A stretch of DNA of 54,964 nt from Eubacteriaceae bacterium (GCA_902362435.1 CABIWW010000015.1:1-54964); one strand, 5' to 3'; numbered from the stretch's first letter, positions 8,570 through 16,966 are shown. Made by a program: numbers and translations. The notes: generated by a model from the sequence alone, not told the origin.

Positions 8570-10279
8570 TTATAATTCCATATCATATGACCTTTTCTTA
8601 GATCGAACAGGCTGATTTCGTCGCATCTCTTGTTTCCTCTGATATTCAAGTTCCCATGCACGATGGGAGAAAACATCAGGATCTTCCACATTGAGATAAT
8701 CCACCTCATTGGCTGCAATATCACGACGGTGATAGTCGTAATATTTACCGAAAGTACCTTTGAGTTGTTCAATCAGCTTATCCCGGAAATCAGGACGTAT
8801 CTGGATTCTGGTATCCAGTAATTTGGTATATTGTTCTGGCTCAGGACGAAATTTTTCTTCCCGGAAAGCAGTGGCGTCTTTTTCAAGCTGTTTTTTGAGC
8901 GAGGTGTCCTGAGAATCCAGGACATCCAGATTTTTATTCATCTGGTCGTATTTCTTGGATAGATTCATCATATCTTTATCGGTAGTGCATTGTGCCTGGA
9001 AGATTAGCTGCTCTTTCCGTGATTTCAGTTCTTCAATTTCTTCGGTAACAGTGGTAAGCTGTTGATTCAATTTTATATGCTGGATGGGATTCAAAATACT
9101 GGTTTTATCCTTTTGCACATTCAGTTCTTTCCGTTCCGAAACTTTCGCTTTGAGTTTCTTCTTAACAGCATTATATTTATTCAGTATTGGATTAAAATGA
9201 TTCATCCAGTCATGGATCACTTCTTTTTGCATCTCATTGTGGAGCAAATGATATTGTGTAAAAATCATGTGACTTCGGATTGCTTCCAATGTTTCTGCAA
9301 TTATCGGAACAGACTTTTCTACAGCTTCAGCCAGTTTTGCTACATTTGCTTTTAATTCTCGGAGCATTTTGTTATCCGCACGAATCTGTCGGTTGATTTC
9401 ACAGCGGTCTGATATTATGCCTTTCTTTTCCATATTCTGGGCAATGTAGCCTTCATGGATGGTTGGCTGTTCGGTGATTCCCTGATCTGCAAAGCTGCGG
9501 TGATCAATGGTAGCATTTATCTGATTACGTGCAAGCATTTTATTTACGGCATCTGCCCAGTTTGCCCGCCAGATGCAAAGTTGTTCATCACTGTTCCATT
9601 GTTCGGAAATAGGATTCTGTCTGCCATATCGGCTGCTCTTGGGGTGTTTATCAATCCGTTCATATCCTTTTTCCTGTGCAACAGAGGAAGTCAGATATTC
9701 TTTCTTTTTCCCAACTTTATAGCGATATTGCTTTTCCCATCCCTGTTTCTGAGCAGTTTTAAATTCAGAAGCAGTAAATCCTTTTTCTTCCCCATTTTTG
9801 ATACAGAGATATTCTTTTTCTGTTTTATACTGCCATGTTCCATTTTCATTTAGTGGTCGGACAGTAAGAAGAATGTGTGCATGGGGATTGTGCCCATCTG
9901 TATCGTGAATGGCAAAATCAGCACACATCCCCATATCTACAAAATTCTTTTTAATAAAATCCTGAAGAAGAGAAATATTGCTGTCTTTATCCAACTCAAC
10001 AGGGAGTGCGACAACAAATTCTCTTGCAAGTCGGCTGTCTTTGGTCTTTTCGTTTTCTTCCACAGCATTCCAGAGTTGTTCCCGGTCATTCCATTCCAAT
10101 GGAGCCATTGGAGGAAGCATCACCTCCTGATAGATCAGCCCCTGCTTTCTGGTATAGTCATGCTGGATGCCGTCATAATCATTGTACATGCGGCTACAGC
10201 TCATATAAGCAGAAGCAGCAACAGCAGACCGACCGGAACCACGGCTGACGACTTTGGCTTGCATATGATAAATTGCCAT
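8570..10279 (-). CDS. mobA: MobA/MobL-family (MobQ) relaxase of the outer element
   Basis: A 569-aa relaxase expected to nick its oriT and carry the strand during mobilization. The N-terminal third has the MobQ signature: MAIYHMQAKVVSRGSGRSAV, then the histidine cluster GHNPHAHILLTVRPL (about 129-143) that binds the metal. The rest is Lys/Glu-rich and probably coiled coil (about 330-520). The start ATG at 10279 follows GGAGGTGCCAGAT. A RSF1010-type oriT lies 77 bp upstream. No transfer channel is encoded in this element, so it must borrow one; the inner conjugative transposon could supply it. Confidence 0.92.
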   Translation of the reverse strand: MAIYHMQAKVVSRGSGRSAVAASAYMSCSRMYNDYDGIQHDYTRKQGLIYQEVMLPPMAPLEWNDREQLWNAVEENEKTKDSRLAREFVVALPVELDKDSNISLLQDFIKKNFVDMGMCADFAIHDTDGHNPHAHILLTVRPLNENGTWQYKTEKEYLCIKNGEEKGFTASEFKTAQKQGWEKQYRYKVGKKKEYLTSSVAQEKGYERIDKHPKSSRYGRQNPISEQWNSDEQLCIWRANWADAVNKMLARNQINATIDHRSFADQGITEQPTIHEGYIAQNMEKKGIISDRCEINRQIRADNKMLRELKANVAKLAEAVEKSVPIIAETLEAIRSHMIFTQYHLLHNEMQKEVIHDWMNHFNPILNKYNAVKKKLKAKVSERKELNVQKDKTSILNPIQHIKLNQQLTTVTEEIEELKSRKEQLIFQAQCTTDKDMMNLSKKYDQMNKNLDVLDSQDTSLKKQLEKDATAFREEKFRPEPEQYTKLLDTRIQIRPDFRDKLIEQLKGTFGKYYDYHRRDIAANEVDYLNVEDPDVFSHRAWELEYQRKQEMRRNQPVRSKKRSYDMEL

Positions 10280-10355
10280 ATCTGGCACCTCCTTTCGATG
10301 TTGCCTGCAACAGCGGATAAAGCCCTCGGCAGAGCGCACGAGCCCCGAAGGGGAT

Positions 10356-10397
10356 ACCACTGCCTGATTTATCAGGTGGTGAGTAAGTGCGCCCTTC
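10356..10397 (+). other. oriT of the MobQ relaxase (RSF1010-like)
   Basis: An inverted repeat (ACCAC-TG-CCTGAT, loop TT, ATCAGG-TGGT) is followed at once by GAGTAAGTGCGCCCTT. TAAGTGCGCCCT is the known nick region of RSF1010/MobQ-type origins, with the nick expected between TAAGTGCG and CCCT. The hairpin-then-nic order and the location directly upstream of the relaxase gene both match. A second pairing, CGCAC/GTGCG and CCCGAAGGG/CCCTTCGGG, brackets the site. Confidence 0.87.
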
Positions 10398-10416
10398 GGG
10401 AGTAGAACTTGTGCGT

Positions 10417-10638
10417 TTACATTCCCCGTAGCCGGATCATCAGCTCCCGTTTCAGGGAATCTAAATCCATTTCTTTAATATGGGGAACAATACTTTCCAG
10501 AATGGCTCCTTCCTGGACTAATCGGTGTGTTCTGGCATCACGTTCTTTTTTGCGATTTCTTGCTTCGGCTTCTTCCTGGCGGTGTCTTGCCTGTAAAAGT
10601 GCTTTTTCTTCCGGTGTCATGATTCTTTTATCTGCCAT
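10417..10638 (-). CDS. Small basic mobilization-associated protein (DUF3847-like)
   Basis: A 73-aa highly charged, helical protein (KRIMTPEEKALLQARHRQEE and an Arg/Lys-rich middle). Proteins of this kind, called DUF3847, sit next to MobA/MobL genes in clostridial elements; the role is probably as an accessory relaxosome DNA-binding protein, but this is inference. The start is chosen at the ATG after GGAGGTGCCAGAT, the same leader sequence that precedes the relaxase start, which suggests a duplicated translation signal. The oriT lies between it and the relaxase. Confidence 0.75.
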   Translation of the reverse strand: MADKRIMTPEEKALLQARHRQEEAEARNRKKERDARTHRLVQEGAILESIVPHIKEMDLDSLKRELMIRLRGM

Positions 10639-10718
10639 ATCTGGCACCTCCTTTTTATGCCCGTATCCGGGCAGTTTTGGTTTTAAAATCTTTTGGTTTG
10701 GTACTATGGTTTTAGATA

Positions 10719-10776
10719 ACTGACAGTGGCATATTTCTGGTAATAAATGAGGAAAGAAAGTAGTACCACTGTCAGT
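10719..10776. repeat. 11-bp perfect inverted repeat between the DnaC-like and DUF3847 genes
   Basis: ACTGACAGTGG (10719-10729) and CCACTGTCAGT (10766-10776), separated by 36 bp, in a 195-bp gene-free interval. No T-run follows, so it is more like an operator or replication site than a terminator. Function not known. Confidence 0.6.
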
Positions 10777-10834
10777 GAAAAGTAATCATTGTGTTATACT
10801 TCTTCGAGTCAATTCTGGTTCGGAGCATGATTGT

Positions 10835-11665
10835 TCAACAGGATTTTTTTGCCTGTTTTAAATTAGCTGTTGCATTGTCCTGACGAATATTCCGGTTATT
10901 GATACGGACAGGAATACATCTCTCCAGAATACGGTCATAAATTCGTTTGTGTGCGATATCAGCGGCGTTATTCAGCTCGGATAAAGTGAGATTGGTCGTT
11001 ATGATCAGAGGCTTTTTACTGCGGTAACGACTGTCGATCACATTGAATACCTGTTCCAGTGCAAAGTCAGAGTTCCGCTCAATTCCGAGATCATCAATAA
11101 TCAGAAGACTGTAGCGGTTTAAGCTGTTGATGAACTGGTTTCTGTCTTCAAAATGCATTCCGGTAAGGGTATTCAGAATCCGGGAAAAGTTGGTCATCAG
11201 TACAGGAACGCCTTTTTCCAGAAGGGCATTGGCAATGCAGCCTGCAAAAAAAGATTTTCCAGTACCGACATCACCCCAGATGAGAAGTCCGGAAGCGTTT
11301 GCTTTCATCTCTTCCCAGTTGCTTACATAATTGTGTGCCAGTTTTATTTCCGGATTGATGCCGTTATCCCTGGCAAAAGTGTAGTCATAGAGTGCTTTGT
11401 CCTGTAAGCCGCTGGTTTTAAGATGCTCTATTTCCATTTGTTTTTCATGAAGTTTTCTCTGGGCCTCTTCCTGCTCAAAGATTTCCTGCTGGCATTTACA
11501 GCGGATGGAAGGAATAAGAACCTTTCCCTGTAATTCATGCCGGCATTGTCTTGGCGTATTGCATTTGGAACAGTAGATCAGGTGGTCTGTTTCGTTAAAA
11601 TATTCATCAGGCTGAAGTTCTCTGTTTGGTGTTATAGCATTTTCTTTTTCTGTAAATCTTGTCAT
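10835..11665 (-). CDS. DnaC/IstB-type ATP-binding protein
   Basis: A 276-aa AAA+ ATPase of the DnaC/DnaI helicase-loader group. The N-terminal region has paired cysteines (YCSKCNTP and IRCKCQ) that could hold zinc, followed by Walker A GDVGTGKSFF and Walker B LLIIDDLG, and an arginine-rich C-terminal sensor region. It overlaps the repA gene by four bases (ATGA), so the two are co-translated and probably act together: RepA opens the origin and this protein loads the helicase. Similar DnaC-like/RepA pairs are found on clostridial plasmids and mobilizable elements. Confidence 0.9.
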   Translation of the reverse strand: MTRFTEKENAITPNRELQPDEYFNETDHLIYCSKCNTPRQCRHELQGKVLIPSIRCKCQQEIFEQEEAQRKLHEKQMEIEHLKTSGLQDKALYDYTFARDNGINPEIKLAHNYVSNWEEMKANASGLLIWGDVGTGKSFFAGCIANALLEKGVPVLMTNFSRILNTLTGMHFEDRNQFINSLNRYSLLIIDDLGIERNSDFALEQVFNVIDSRYRSKKPLIITTNLTLSELNNAADIAHKRIYDRILERCIPVRINNRNIRQDNATANLKQAKKSC

Positions 11666-12378
11666 AGTGTTTCGTATTCCTCACTTTCGTAATTCCTTTG
11701 CCGGGAAGCAGGATGATCCTGTCTTGCCCAACTGATGATGGTAGCTGCATGGTTCTGATATTGCTTTCCGGTAGAAGCCATATAACCGGATAAGCGTTCA
11801 ATATAATCCTGCCAGTCAGGGATTGTCTGCCGGATATCTTCAAGCTCTTTTTCTGACAGAAAAACATTTTGAAATTTTCCATAGGGTGAGAGTGGATCCT
11901 TACTCCCTCTTTTTTCTAAATTGTTCTTTTTTATCTCTTTCTTATTACCAGACAGTTTTCTGTCTGTATCAGGGAAAGAATCCTGTCTGTCAATAGGACA
12001 GTTTTCTGTCTGTCTTAGGGAAAGAAATCTGTCTGTATAGTGGATGGTTTCTTTTGGGAGTTTTACATAAATCCGATTAGGCTGTCCGGGTCTCTGCCGT
12101 TTTCGGAAGATAAGCTCCTGTTTTTCCAGTACTGCCAGAGCAGTTTTAACAGTCATCTGGCTTTTGTGGAGAACTTCTGCCAGTGCTTCAATCGTAAAGT
12201 AAATGAACACATGACCATCTGTATCTGACCAGCCCTCATTTTTCTGGGAAAGCCTTGCCCGGTCGAGCAGGATAATATAAAGCATTTTGGCAGTTTCGTT
12301 TATTTCCATGTCCAGAAGGAAACGGGGAAACATCATATAAGATGGCAGGTTGGTGTCTGCTGTCAGAAAGTCAGTCAT
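11662..12378 (-). CDS. repA: Replication initiator protein (RepA_N type)
   Basis: A 238-aa protein with the RepA N-terminal winged-helix layout: PSYMMFPRFLLD, then AKMLYIILLDRARLS, the loop WSDTDGHVFIYFT, and a recognition-helix region around SQMTVKTALAVLEKQ. The second half is less conserved and ends with a small C-terminal helix domain as in DnaD-like initiators. The ATG at 12378 is chosen because GGAGGTGAACAC precedes it. An initiator plus partition genes in an integrated element suggests that the excised circle replicates and is partitioned for a time. Confidence 0.88.
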   Translation of the reverse strand: MTDFLTADTNLPSYMMFPRFLLDMEINETAKMLYIILLDRARLSQKNEGWSDTDGHVFIYFTIEALAEVLHKSQMTVKTALAVLEKQELIFRKRQRPGQPNRIYVKLPKETIHYTDRFLSLRQTENCPIDRQDSFPDTDRKLSGNKKEIKKNNLEKRGSKDPLSPYGKFQNVFLSEKELEDIRQTIPDWQDYIERLSGYMASTGKQYQNHAATIISWARQDHPASRQRNYESEEYETL

Positions 12379-12402
12379 GTGTTCACCTCCAATCAAAAGG
12401 GT

Positions 12403-12786
12403 TTATTCTCCAAGAAAATCCCAGTCTACATCACTATCTGGCTGTGAATTTTCAGGTGCTGGAAAGGACGCCCTGATTTGGGGCTCCCTTTGCACCATGC
12501 CTGCAGTCAGTCCAGAAAGAAAAAGTGGCAATGCCTGTTTCAGACTGTTTTCCACTGCATCTACAATCTGTTTCACAAAAAGTTCTTCCCGTTCTCTTGT
12601 TTCCAGATAAGGATCAGCCTGTGTGCGATAGTAGCGGTCAAAATAATCTACCAGTGCAAGAGAGATTACCTGACTGTAAGATTTAAAATCCTGCCTGTCC
12701 ATCGTCTGTAAATATTCCCAGGCTCTCCGCTGCTGTTCTTTGTCCAGATTAAAGCGCAGGTTTGTGTTGCGGATATTGTTCTGCAT
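12403..12786 (-). CDS. parR: ParR-like centromere-binding protein
   Basis: A 127-aa protein in the right place for ParR: just downstream (3 bp gap) of a ParM-type gene. The N-terminal part (about 5-50; NTNLRFNLDKEQQRRAWEYL) fits a ribbon-helix-helix DNA-binding fold; the C-terminal part is acidic and proline-rich, a common ParM-contact tail. It would bind the upstream centromere repeats and couple the circle to ParM filaments. The assignment relies on context as well as length and composition. Confidence 0.8.
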   Translation of the reverse strand: MQNNIRNTNLRFNLDKEQQRRAWEYLQTMDRQDFKSYSQVISLALVDYFDRYYRTQADPYLETREREELFVKQIVDAVENSLKQALPLFLSGLTAGMVQREPQIRASFPAPENSQPDSDVDWDFLGE

Positions 12787-12789
12787 AGT

Positions 12790-13707
12790 TTATCCCCTCC
12801 TTTTCAGGCTCATATAAGCCAGAGATTCGTAACCTTTGGCAGTGGCGCAGATGTCATCAATGATTGTGACTCGTGATTTGTCATACGTTCCGAAGTTACG
12901 GATCAGGCATCCACCGCCGCCAACCACATACAGGCGCATCAGGTCAGGATTGTATTCATATTTGCGGAGCGTGGAAAAAAGTTCTGCCACATACTGTCTG
13001 GCAATAGAACTGATACAATCCAGATATGGTGCTGAAATGTCAGCTGTTCCAAACCGCAGAATCTGTTCTACTGTGGATTCTTCAATTTTCACTCCGAATT
13101 TGTCCAGAACAGCGTTCTTTGCGGCAATCATGCACTGGTTTACACCAAGTTTTTCTGTCCAGCATCGGCTCTCCTGCGCTTTCTTATTGTTGACATACAG
13201 AATGTTCATGGTTCCGTTTCCGATATCTGCAAGGAGATTGGTTCCCTTGAAATTTCCTAGTTGGTTTACGATAGCCGGATACCCCTGTGGGTAAAGGCTG
13301 CATCCCACAAAGCGGAGATGATACTCTTTGCCGTTAAAAAGGTAATGGACTTCTGGATTCTGGAGCAGATAGGAACGAAAAGCTTCTCTTTGATTTCTGA
13401 TCCATGTGAGAGGAAGTCCGGCAGCCAGATGAACATCTGCTTCACGGATGGAAAAGACATTCAGTTCCCTTGCAATAGCCATTAGTGTCAGAAGATAATA
13501 TTCTTCGTCCATAGCTTTATCCGGGATAAATTCTTTGTGTCCTTCGCCGATCCGGTAGTAAATGCCGTTGTATTCCAGAATATTCCCGGTGAAGATCGGT
13601 TCAGTTTCATAGGCTTTGATGCCGGTTGGGGTGACGGTGTTTGCTGTTTTCATATTGCCGTAGCCATGATCTACAGCAATGATTTTTGTGTTTCTGAGTT
13701 CTCGCAT
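12790..13707 (-). CDS. parM: ParM/StbA-type actin-like plasmid segregation ATPase
   Basis: A 305-aa actin-fold protein. It has the phosphate-1 motif IIAVDHGYGNMKTANT, the phosphate-2 region LLADIGNGTMNILYV, and the adenosine motif LYVVGGGGCLIRNFG. Actin-like ATPases of this kind polymerise into filaments that push sister plasmids apart. The start at 13707 follows GGAGGTATTTTTT. The gene leads a parM-parR-repA-dnaC-like leftward operon and is preceded by an inverted-repeat region that probably holds the centromere and promoter. Confidence 0.9.
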   Translation of the reverse strand: MRELRNTKIIAVDHGYGNMKTANTVTPTGIKAYETEPIFTGNILEYNGIYYRIGEGHKEFIPDKAMDEEYYLLTLMAIARELNVFSIREADVHLAAGLPLTWIRNQREAFRSYLLQNPEVHYLFNGKEYHLRFVGCSLYPQGYPAIVNQLGNFKGTNLLADIGNGTMNILYVNNKKAQESRCWTEKLGVNQCMIAAKNAVLDKFGVKIEESTVEQILRFGTADISAPYLDCISSIARQYVAELFSTLRKYEYNPDLMRLYVVGGGGCLIRNFGTYDKSRVTIIDDICATAKGYESLAYMSLKRRG

Positions 13708-13715
13708 AAAAAATA

Positions 13716-13799
13716 CCTCCGTTTTCGTATTGATTGATTCAGCAGGTCGTACCGGTGTGGTACTGCTCTGCTGTGGGATAAGCATACGAAAATCGGAGG
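13716..13799. promoter_or_regulatory. Candidate parC centromere/operator upstream of parM
   Basis: CCTCCGTTTTCGTAT at 13716-13730 and ATACGAAAATCGGAGG at 13784-13799 form a 15-bp inverted repeat with one extra base. Inside it is a second stem-loop around AGCAG..GTACC/GGTAC..CTGCT (13741-13771). ParR-type proteins bind repeats directly upstream of parM, so this is the best candidate site. Confidence 0.55.
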
Positions 13800-13881
13800 A
13801 AAAAGGCATTGAGGGGAAATTGAGCTGGAATTGAGAAAAAATAAACTTTTTATTGATAAATAAGTTTAGATACTAACTCTT

Positions 13882-13909
13882 TTGTCATTTTGGTTGTTAA
13901 TTATATTAA
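13882..13909 (+). promoter_or_regulatory. Candidate promoter of the VanY-like gene
   Basis: TTGTCA and TATTAA separated by 16 bp, 40 bp before the start codon. By-eye match; moderate. Confidence 0.4.
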
Positions 13910-13948
13910 AAGTAGAAATATTTTGATAATGAAAGTGTGGGAGAGAAA

Positions 13949-14674
13949 ATGAACAAAAGAAGATACAGCAATCGTAGAAGAAAGAATATTTTACGAGTAT
14001 TCATTCTTTTAATGACTATCATAATAACCGTTGTAATGTGGAGAACAATAAAAATCGATGTGCAGGTTGGAGAATTAACATTACCGAAAATTTTGCAGTC
14101 AGAAAAGTCCTTTGCAGACACTTCGGGTGAATGGAATCTTATTTTGGTCGATCGAAATCATTATATTCCAAATAATTATCAAGTAGAATTGACAGAATTA
14201 TCGAATGGTAAAAAAGTAGATTCACGGATTTATCCAGAATTACAACAAATGTTTAATGATGCAAGAGCTGAGGGGCTGGCACTGTTTGTTAGAGAAGGAT
14301 ATCGAACAACAGAAGAACAACAAAAAATTATGGACGAGAAAATCAATGAATATGAAAAACAAGGATATTCTGCGAAAGAAGCAAAAAAAAGAGCCGAGAA
14401 ATATGTTGCAATTCCCGATACAAGCGAACACCAATTAGGACTGAGTGTTGATATTAATGCGGATACCGACAAATGTTCTTCTGAAAAAGTATATCAATGG
14501 TTAGACGAAAATGCATATAAATATGGGTTTGTAAAACGTTACCCGGAAGATAAAACGGATATAACAGGAATTAGTAATGAACCATGGCATTACCGTTATG
14601 TTGGAACGACTGTCGCTAAAATAATGAAAGAAGAAAATTTATGTTTGGAAGAATATTTAGAAAAATATAAATAA
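13949..14674 (+). CDS. VanY-like D-alanyl-D-alanine carboxypeptidase (peptidase M15)
   Basis: A 241-aa membrane-anchored zinc peptidase that would remove the terminal D-Ala from peptidoglycan stems outside the membrane. After a basic N-terminus there is one TM segment (about 13-33). The M15B signatures are visible: LFVREGYRTTEEQQ, the first zinc ligands in SEHQLGLSVDIN, and the final EPWHYRYVG. Length is near that of VanY. No vanA/B, vanH or vanX is present, so glycopeptide resistance should not be inferred. The next genes encode a sigma factor, membrane protein and ABC transporter, suggesting an envelope-response cluster. The ATG follows GGGAGAGAAA; an upstream in-frame GTG at 13937 is possible. 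Confidence 0.9.
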   Translation: MNKRRYSNRRRKNILRVFILLMTIIITVVMWRTIKIDVQVGELTLPKILQSEKSFADTSGEWNLILVDRNHYIPNNYQVELTELSNGKKVDSRIYPELQQMFNDARAEGLALFVREGYRTTEEQQKIMDEKINEYEKQGYSAKEAKKRAEKYVAIPDTSEHQLGLSVDINADTDKCSSEKVYQWLDENAYKYGFVKRYPEDKTDITGISNEPWHYRYVGTTVAKIMKEENLCLEEYLEKYK

Positions 14675-14745
14675 AAACAAAAGAAAATCCTAACTTTTTT
14701 TATAGTAGGATTGTTATATTATTTAGAAAACAGAGGGAGGCAAAT

Positions 14746-15291
14746 TTGCGAATGGAATACAAAACTGATTCTTTGTTAGTACATCTAGCAAGAGCAGGAG
14801 ATGAAGATGCGTGTGAAAAACTGGTCAAAAAATATTACTCAAGTATATATCAATATTGTTTGCTACATATCAATGATCCCTATGAGGCAGAGGATTTGAC
14901 ACAAGAAGTGTTTACACGTTTCTTTTCCAATTTATATAGATATAAAGAATATGGAAAAGTTAAGAATTATCTTTATACAATTGCCGGAAATACCGTTAAA
15001 AATTATTACAAAAAGAAAAAAGATATTCCATCAGAGGAACTGCTAAAATCAGAGGACTGTAGTAAAAATCATGTAGAAGAGCTAGGAGTCCGATTAACTA
15101 TTGAACAGGCAGTGAGAAAGTTACCGGAAGAAATTAGAGAAACGGCAGTTTTATATTTTTTTCAGGAATTGAAGCAAAGAGAAATTGCAGAATTACTTCA
15201 TATCAAACTTTCTCTTGTAAAATATCGAATCGGAAGAGCAAAAGAACTTTTAATGAAAGAGTTGGAGGTGAAAAAAGATGAAGAATTATAA
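14746..15291 (+). CDS. ECF-type sigma-70 family RNA polymerase sigma factor
   Basis: A 181-aa sigma factor with region 2 (about 25-95; DPYEAEDLTQEVFTRFF) and region 4 (about 118-175; LPEEIRETAVLYFFQELKQR followed by the helix-turn-helix EIAELLHIKLSLVKYRIGRA). It has no regions 1 or 3. The TTG at 14746 is preferred as start because GGGAGG lies five to six bases upstream; an ATG two codons later is spaced too far. It overlaps the following membrane protein gene by 14 bases, the arrangement of a sigma factor with its membrane anti-sigma partner. It probably controls this operon and perhaps the VanY-like gene. Confidence 0.9.
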   Translation: MRMEYKTDSLLVHLARAGDEDACEKLVKKYYSSIYQYCLLHINDPYEAEDLTQEVFTRFFSNLYRYKEYGKVKNYLYTIAGNTVKNYYKKKKDIPSEELLKSEDCSKNHVEELGVRLTIEQAVRKLPEEIRETAVLYFFQELKQREIAELLHIKLSLVKYRIGRAKELLMKELEVKKDEEL

Positions 15292-16057
15292 GCAACAAAT
15301 AAAGGAATATAAAGAGGAGATTGAAGAAAAGTATGTAAGGGCTGAAGCAGAGAACAAAACAGTAAAAGCATGTCAGAATATTTTGTCAGAGTCGGTTTTA
15401 TCGAAACAATCGCATAGAACATCTTATTTTGAATTTTTGTATGAGCAGACAAAATTCATAAAAAAAAGATGGTGGATTTTACAAGGTTGTGTTCTTATGT
15501 GTCTATGGATATGGTTGAGTAATTATACGTCAGACATAAAAGATATGATGAGGATTATGGGAATATCTGCCACAATATTTGTGGTTCTGATTATCCCGGA
15601 AATTTGGAAAAACAGAAGAAATGGTGCGATTGAGATTGAGCAGGCGTCTTATTACACACTGCGTCAGATTTGTACAGCAAGAATGTTAATGTTTGGAGTA
15701 GTGGATCTGGTGATCGTTATGGTGTTTTTGGCAATTGCATATCAAACAACAATACTCTCGTTAAGTGATTTGGTGGTTAATTTTTTGCTTCCGGTAAATG
15801 TTTCATGTTGTATATGTTTTCGTGTATTGTACAGCAGATGGGAAAAATCAGAATATATAGCAGTGCTTTCCTGTCTGGTATGGGTTGGTTTATGGATGAT
15901 GATTGTTGCAAATGATGTTATTTATCAGAAAATTGTAACTCCGGTATGGGTGGCTATGCTGATATTGACTTTTGTATATTTTGTTTTTTGTGTTCAGAAG
16001 TCATTAGTATTTGATGAAAAAATTTTGGAGGATTACACGTATGAAATTAGAATTTAA
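15278..16057 (+). CDS. Membrane protein, candidate anti-sigma factor or transporter accessory protein
   Basis: I do not recognise a named family with certainty. The 259-aa protein has a charged cytoplasmic N-terminal segment of about 60 residues, then about six hydrophobic segments (around 72-90, 95-112, 140-160, 165-185, 195-215 and 225-243). It overlaps the sigma-factor gene upstream and the ATPase gene downstream, so translation of the three is coupled. A cytoplasmic N-terminus plus TM domain next to an ECF sigma factor suggests an anti-sigma factor, and a similar layout occurs in ABC-2-linked sigma operons. The start follows GGAGGTGAAAAAAG. Confidence 0.65.
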   Translation: MKNYKQQIKEYKEEIEEKYVRAEAENKTVKACQNILSESVLSKQSHRTSYFEFLYEQTKFIKKRWWILQGCVLMCLWIWLSNYTSDIKDMMRIMGISATIFVVLIIPEIWKNRRNGAIEIEQASYYTLRQICTARMLMFGVVDLVIVMVFLAIAYQTTILSLSDLVVNFLLPVNVSCCICFRVLYSRWEKSEYIAVLSCLVWVGLWMMIVANDVIYQKIVTPVWVAMLILTFVYFVFCVQKSLVFDEKILEDYTYEIRI

Positions 16058-16925
16058 AAATGTAACAAAACAATACGGAGAAGTAAATGCTGTTAATAAA
16101 GTGAATTGTGTTATGGAAAAAGGAATTTATGGACTGCTTGGAGTAAATGGAGCAGGAAAGACCACATTAATGCGTATGCTTTGTACGATTGTTCAACCAT
16201 CAGAAGGACAAATATTATGGAATGGTAAAGATATATGGAAACTAGGAGGTGAATACCGAGAAGTTCTGGGATATTTACCACAGGATTTTGGATATTATCC
16301 AGATTTGACCGTATATGATTATATGATGTACATTTCTTCTATAAAAGGGTTAAAAATGCCGTTTGCCAGAAAAAAAGTGAAGCAATTATTAAATCAAGTA
16401 GGAATGGAAAAATTTAGTAAAAGAAAAATGAAGAATTTGTCTGGAGGAATGGTTAGACGTGTAGGAATAGCACAGGCGATGTTAAACGATCCGCAAATTC
16501 TTGTCCTGGACGAACCTACCGCTGGATTAGACCCGAATGAAAGAATACGTTTTCGTAATTTAATTAGTGAATTGTCGGAAGAACGTTTGGTGCTTTTGTC
16601 TACACATATTGTATCGGATATTGAATACATTGCGAATAACATTATGTTAATGAAAGATGGAGAACTTTTTTATGCAGGTACTGCGGAAGATTTAGTATCT
16701 TCTATGAAAGAAAAGGTATGGCAATGTAATGTTTCGAGAAATATGATAGACAAATATATGAATGAATATTTGGTTGGAAATATAAAAACAACAAAAACCG
16801 GAGCAGAGCTTAGAATTATTTCAATAGAAAAGCCAACAGAAGATGCTGTGGCTGTAGAAAAAAATCTGGAAGATGCATTTCTATTTTATTTTGGAGAAAA
16901 ATCGGAGGAAAAACGAGATGCTTAA
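16041..16925 (+). CDS. ABC transporter ATP-binding protein (ABC-2 export type)
   Basis: A 294-aa ATPase with Walker A GVNGAGKTT, Q-loop YLPQDFGYYP, signature NLSGGMVRRVGIAQAM, and Walker B ILVLDEPTAGLDP, followed by a C-terminal extension of about 80 residues, as in ABC-2/CcmA-like exporters of the drug- and lantibiotic-immunity kind. The start ATG at 16041 follows TTGGAGGATTACACGT. Its stop overlaps by eight bases the start of the permease gene that the conjugative transposon has split, so this ATPase probably has no intact partner here. Confidence 0.9.
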   Translation: MKLEFKNVTKQYGEVNAVNKVNCVMEKGIYGLLGVNGAGKTTLMRMLCTIVQPSEGQILWNGKDIWKLGGEYREVLGYLPQDFGYYPDLTVYDYMMYISSIKGLKMPFARKKVKQLLNQVGMEKFSKRKMKNLSGGMVRRVGIAQAMLNDPQILVLDEPTAGLDPNERIRFRNLISELSEERLVLLSTHIVSDIEYIANNIMLMKDGELFYAGTAEDLVSSMKEKVWQCNVSRNMIDKYMNEYLVGNIKTTKTGAELRIISIEKPTEDAVAVEKNLEDAFLFYFGEKSEEKRDA

Positions 16926-16966
16926 ATTAGAATTAAAACGAATTTTTTCAAAGAAAATTAGATATG
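16918..16966 (+). pseudogene. 5' fragment of ABC-2 permease gene split by the inner element
   Basis: The ATG at 16918 (after GGAGGAAAAACGAG) opens a frame MLKLELKRIFSKKIRY that runs into the left end of the inner element and stops at 16972-16974. MLKLELKRIFSKK is the usual basic opening of ABC-2 permeases. The remainder of the gene is found 30.6 kb away at 47550-48712, in the matching frame. Confidence 0.85.

Noticed and set aside
13949..14674. Possible vancomycin-resistance gene cluster because of a VanY-like gene and Tn1549-type element
   Set aside because: No ligase, vanH, vanX or VanRS pair is present, and the VanY-like gene belongs to the outer element, not the Tn1549-like one.
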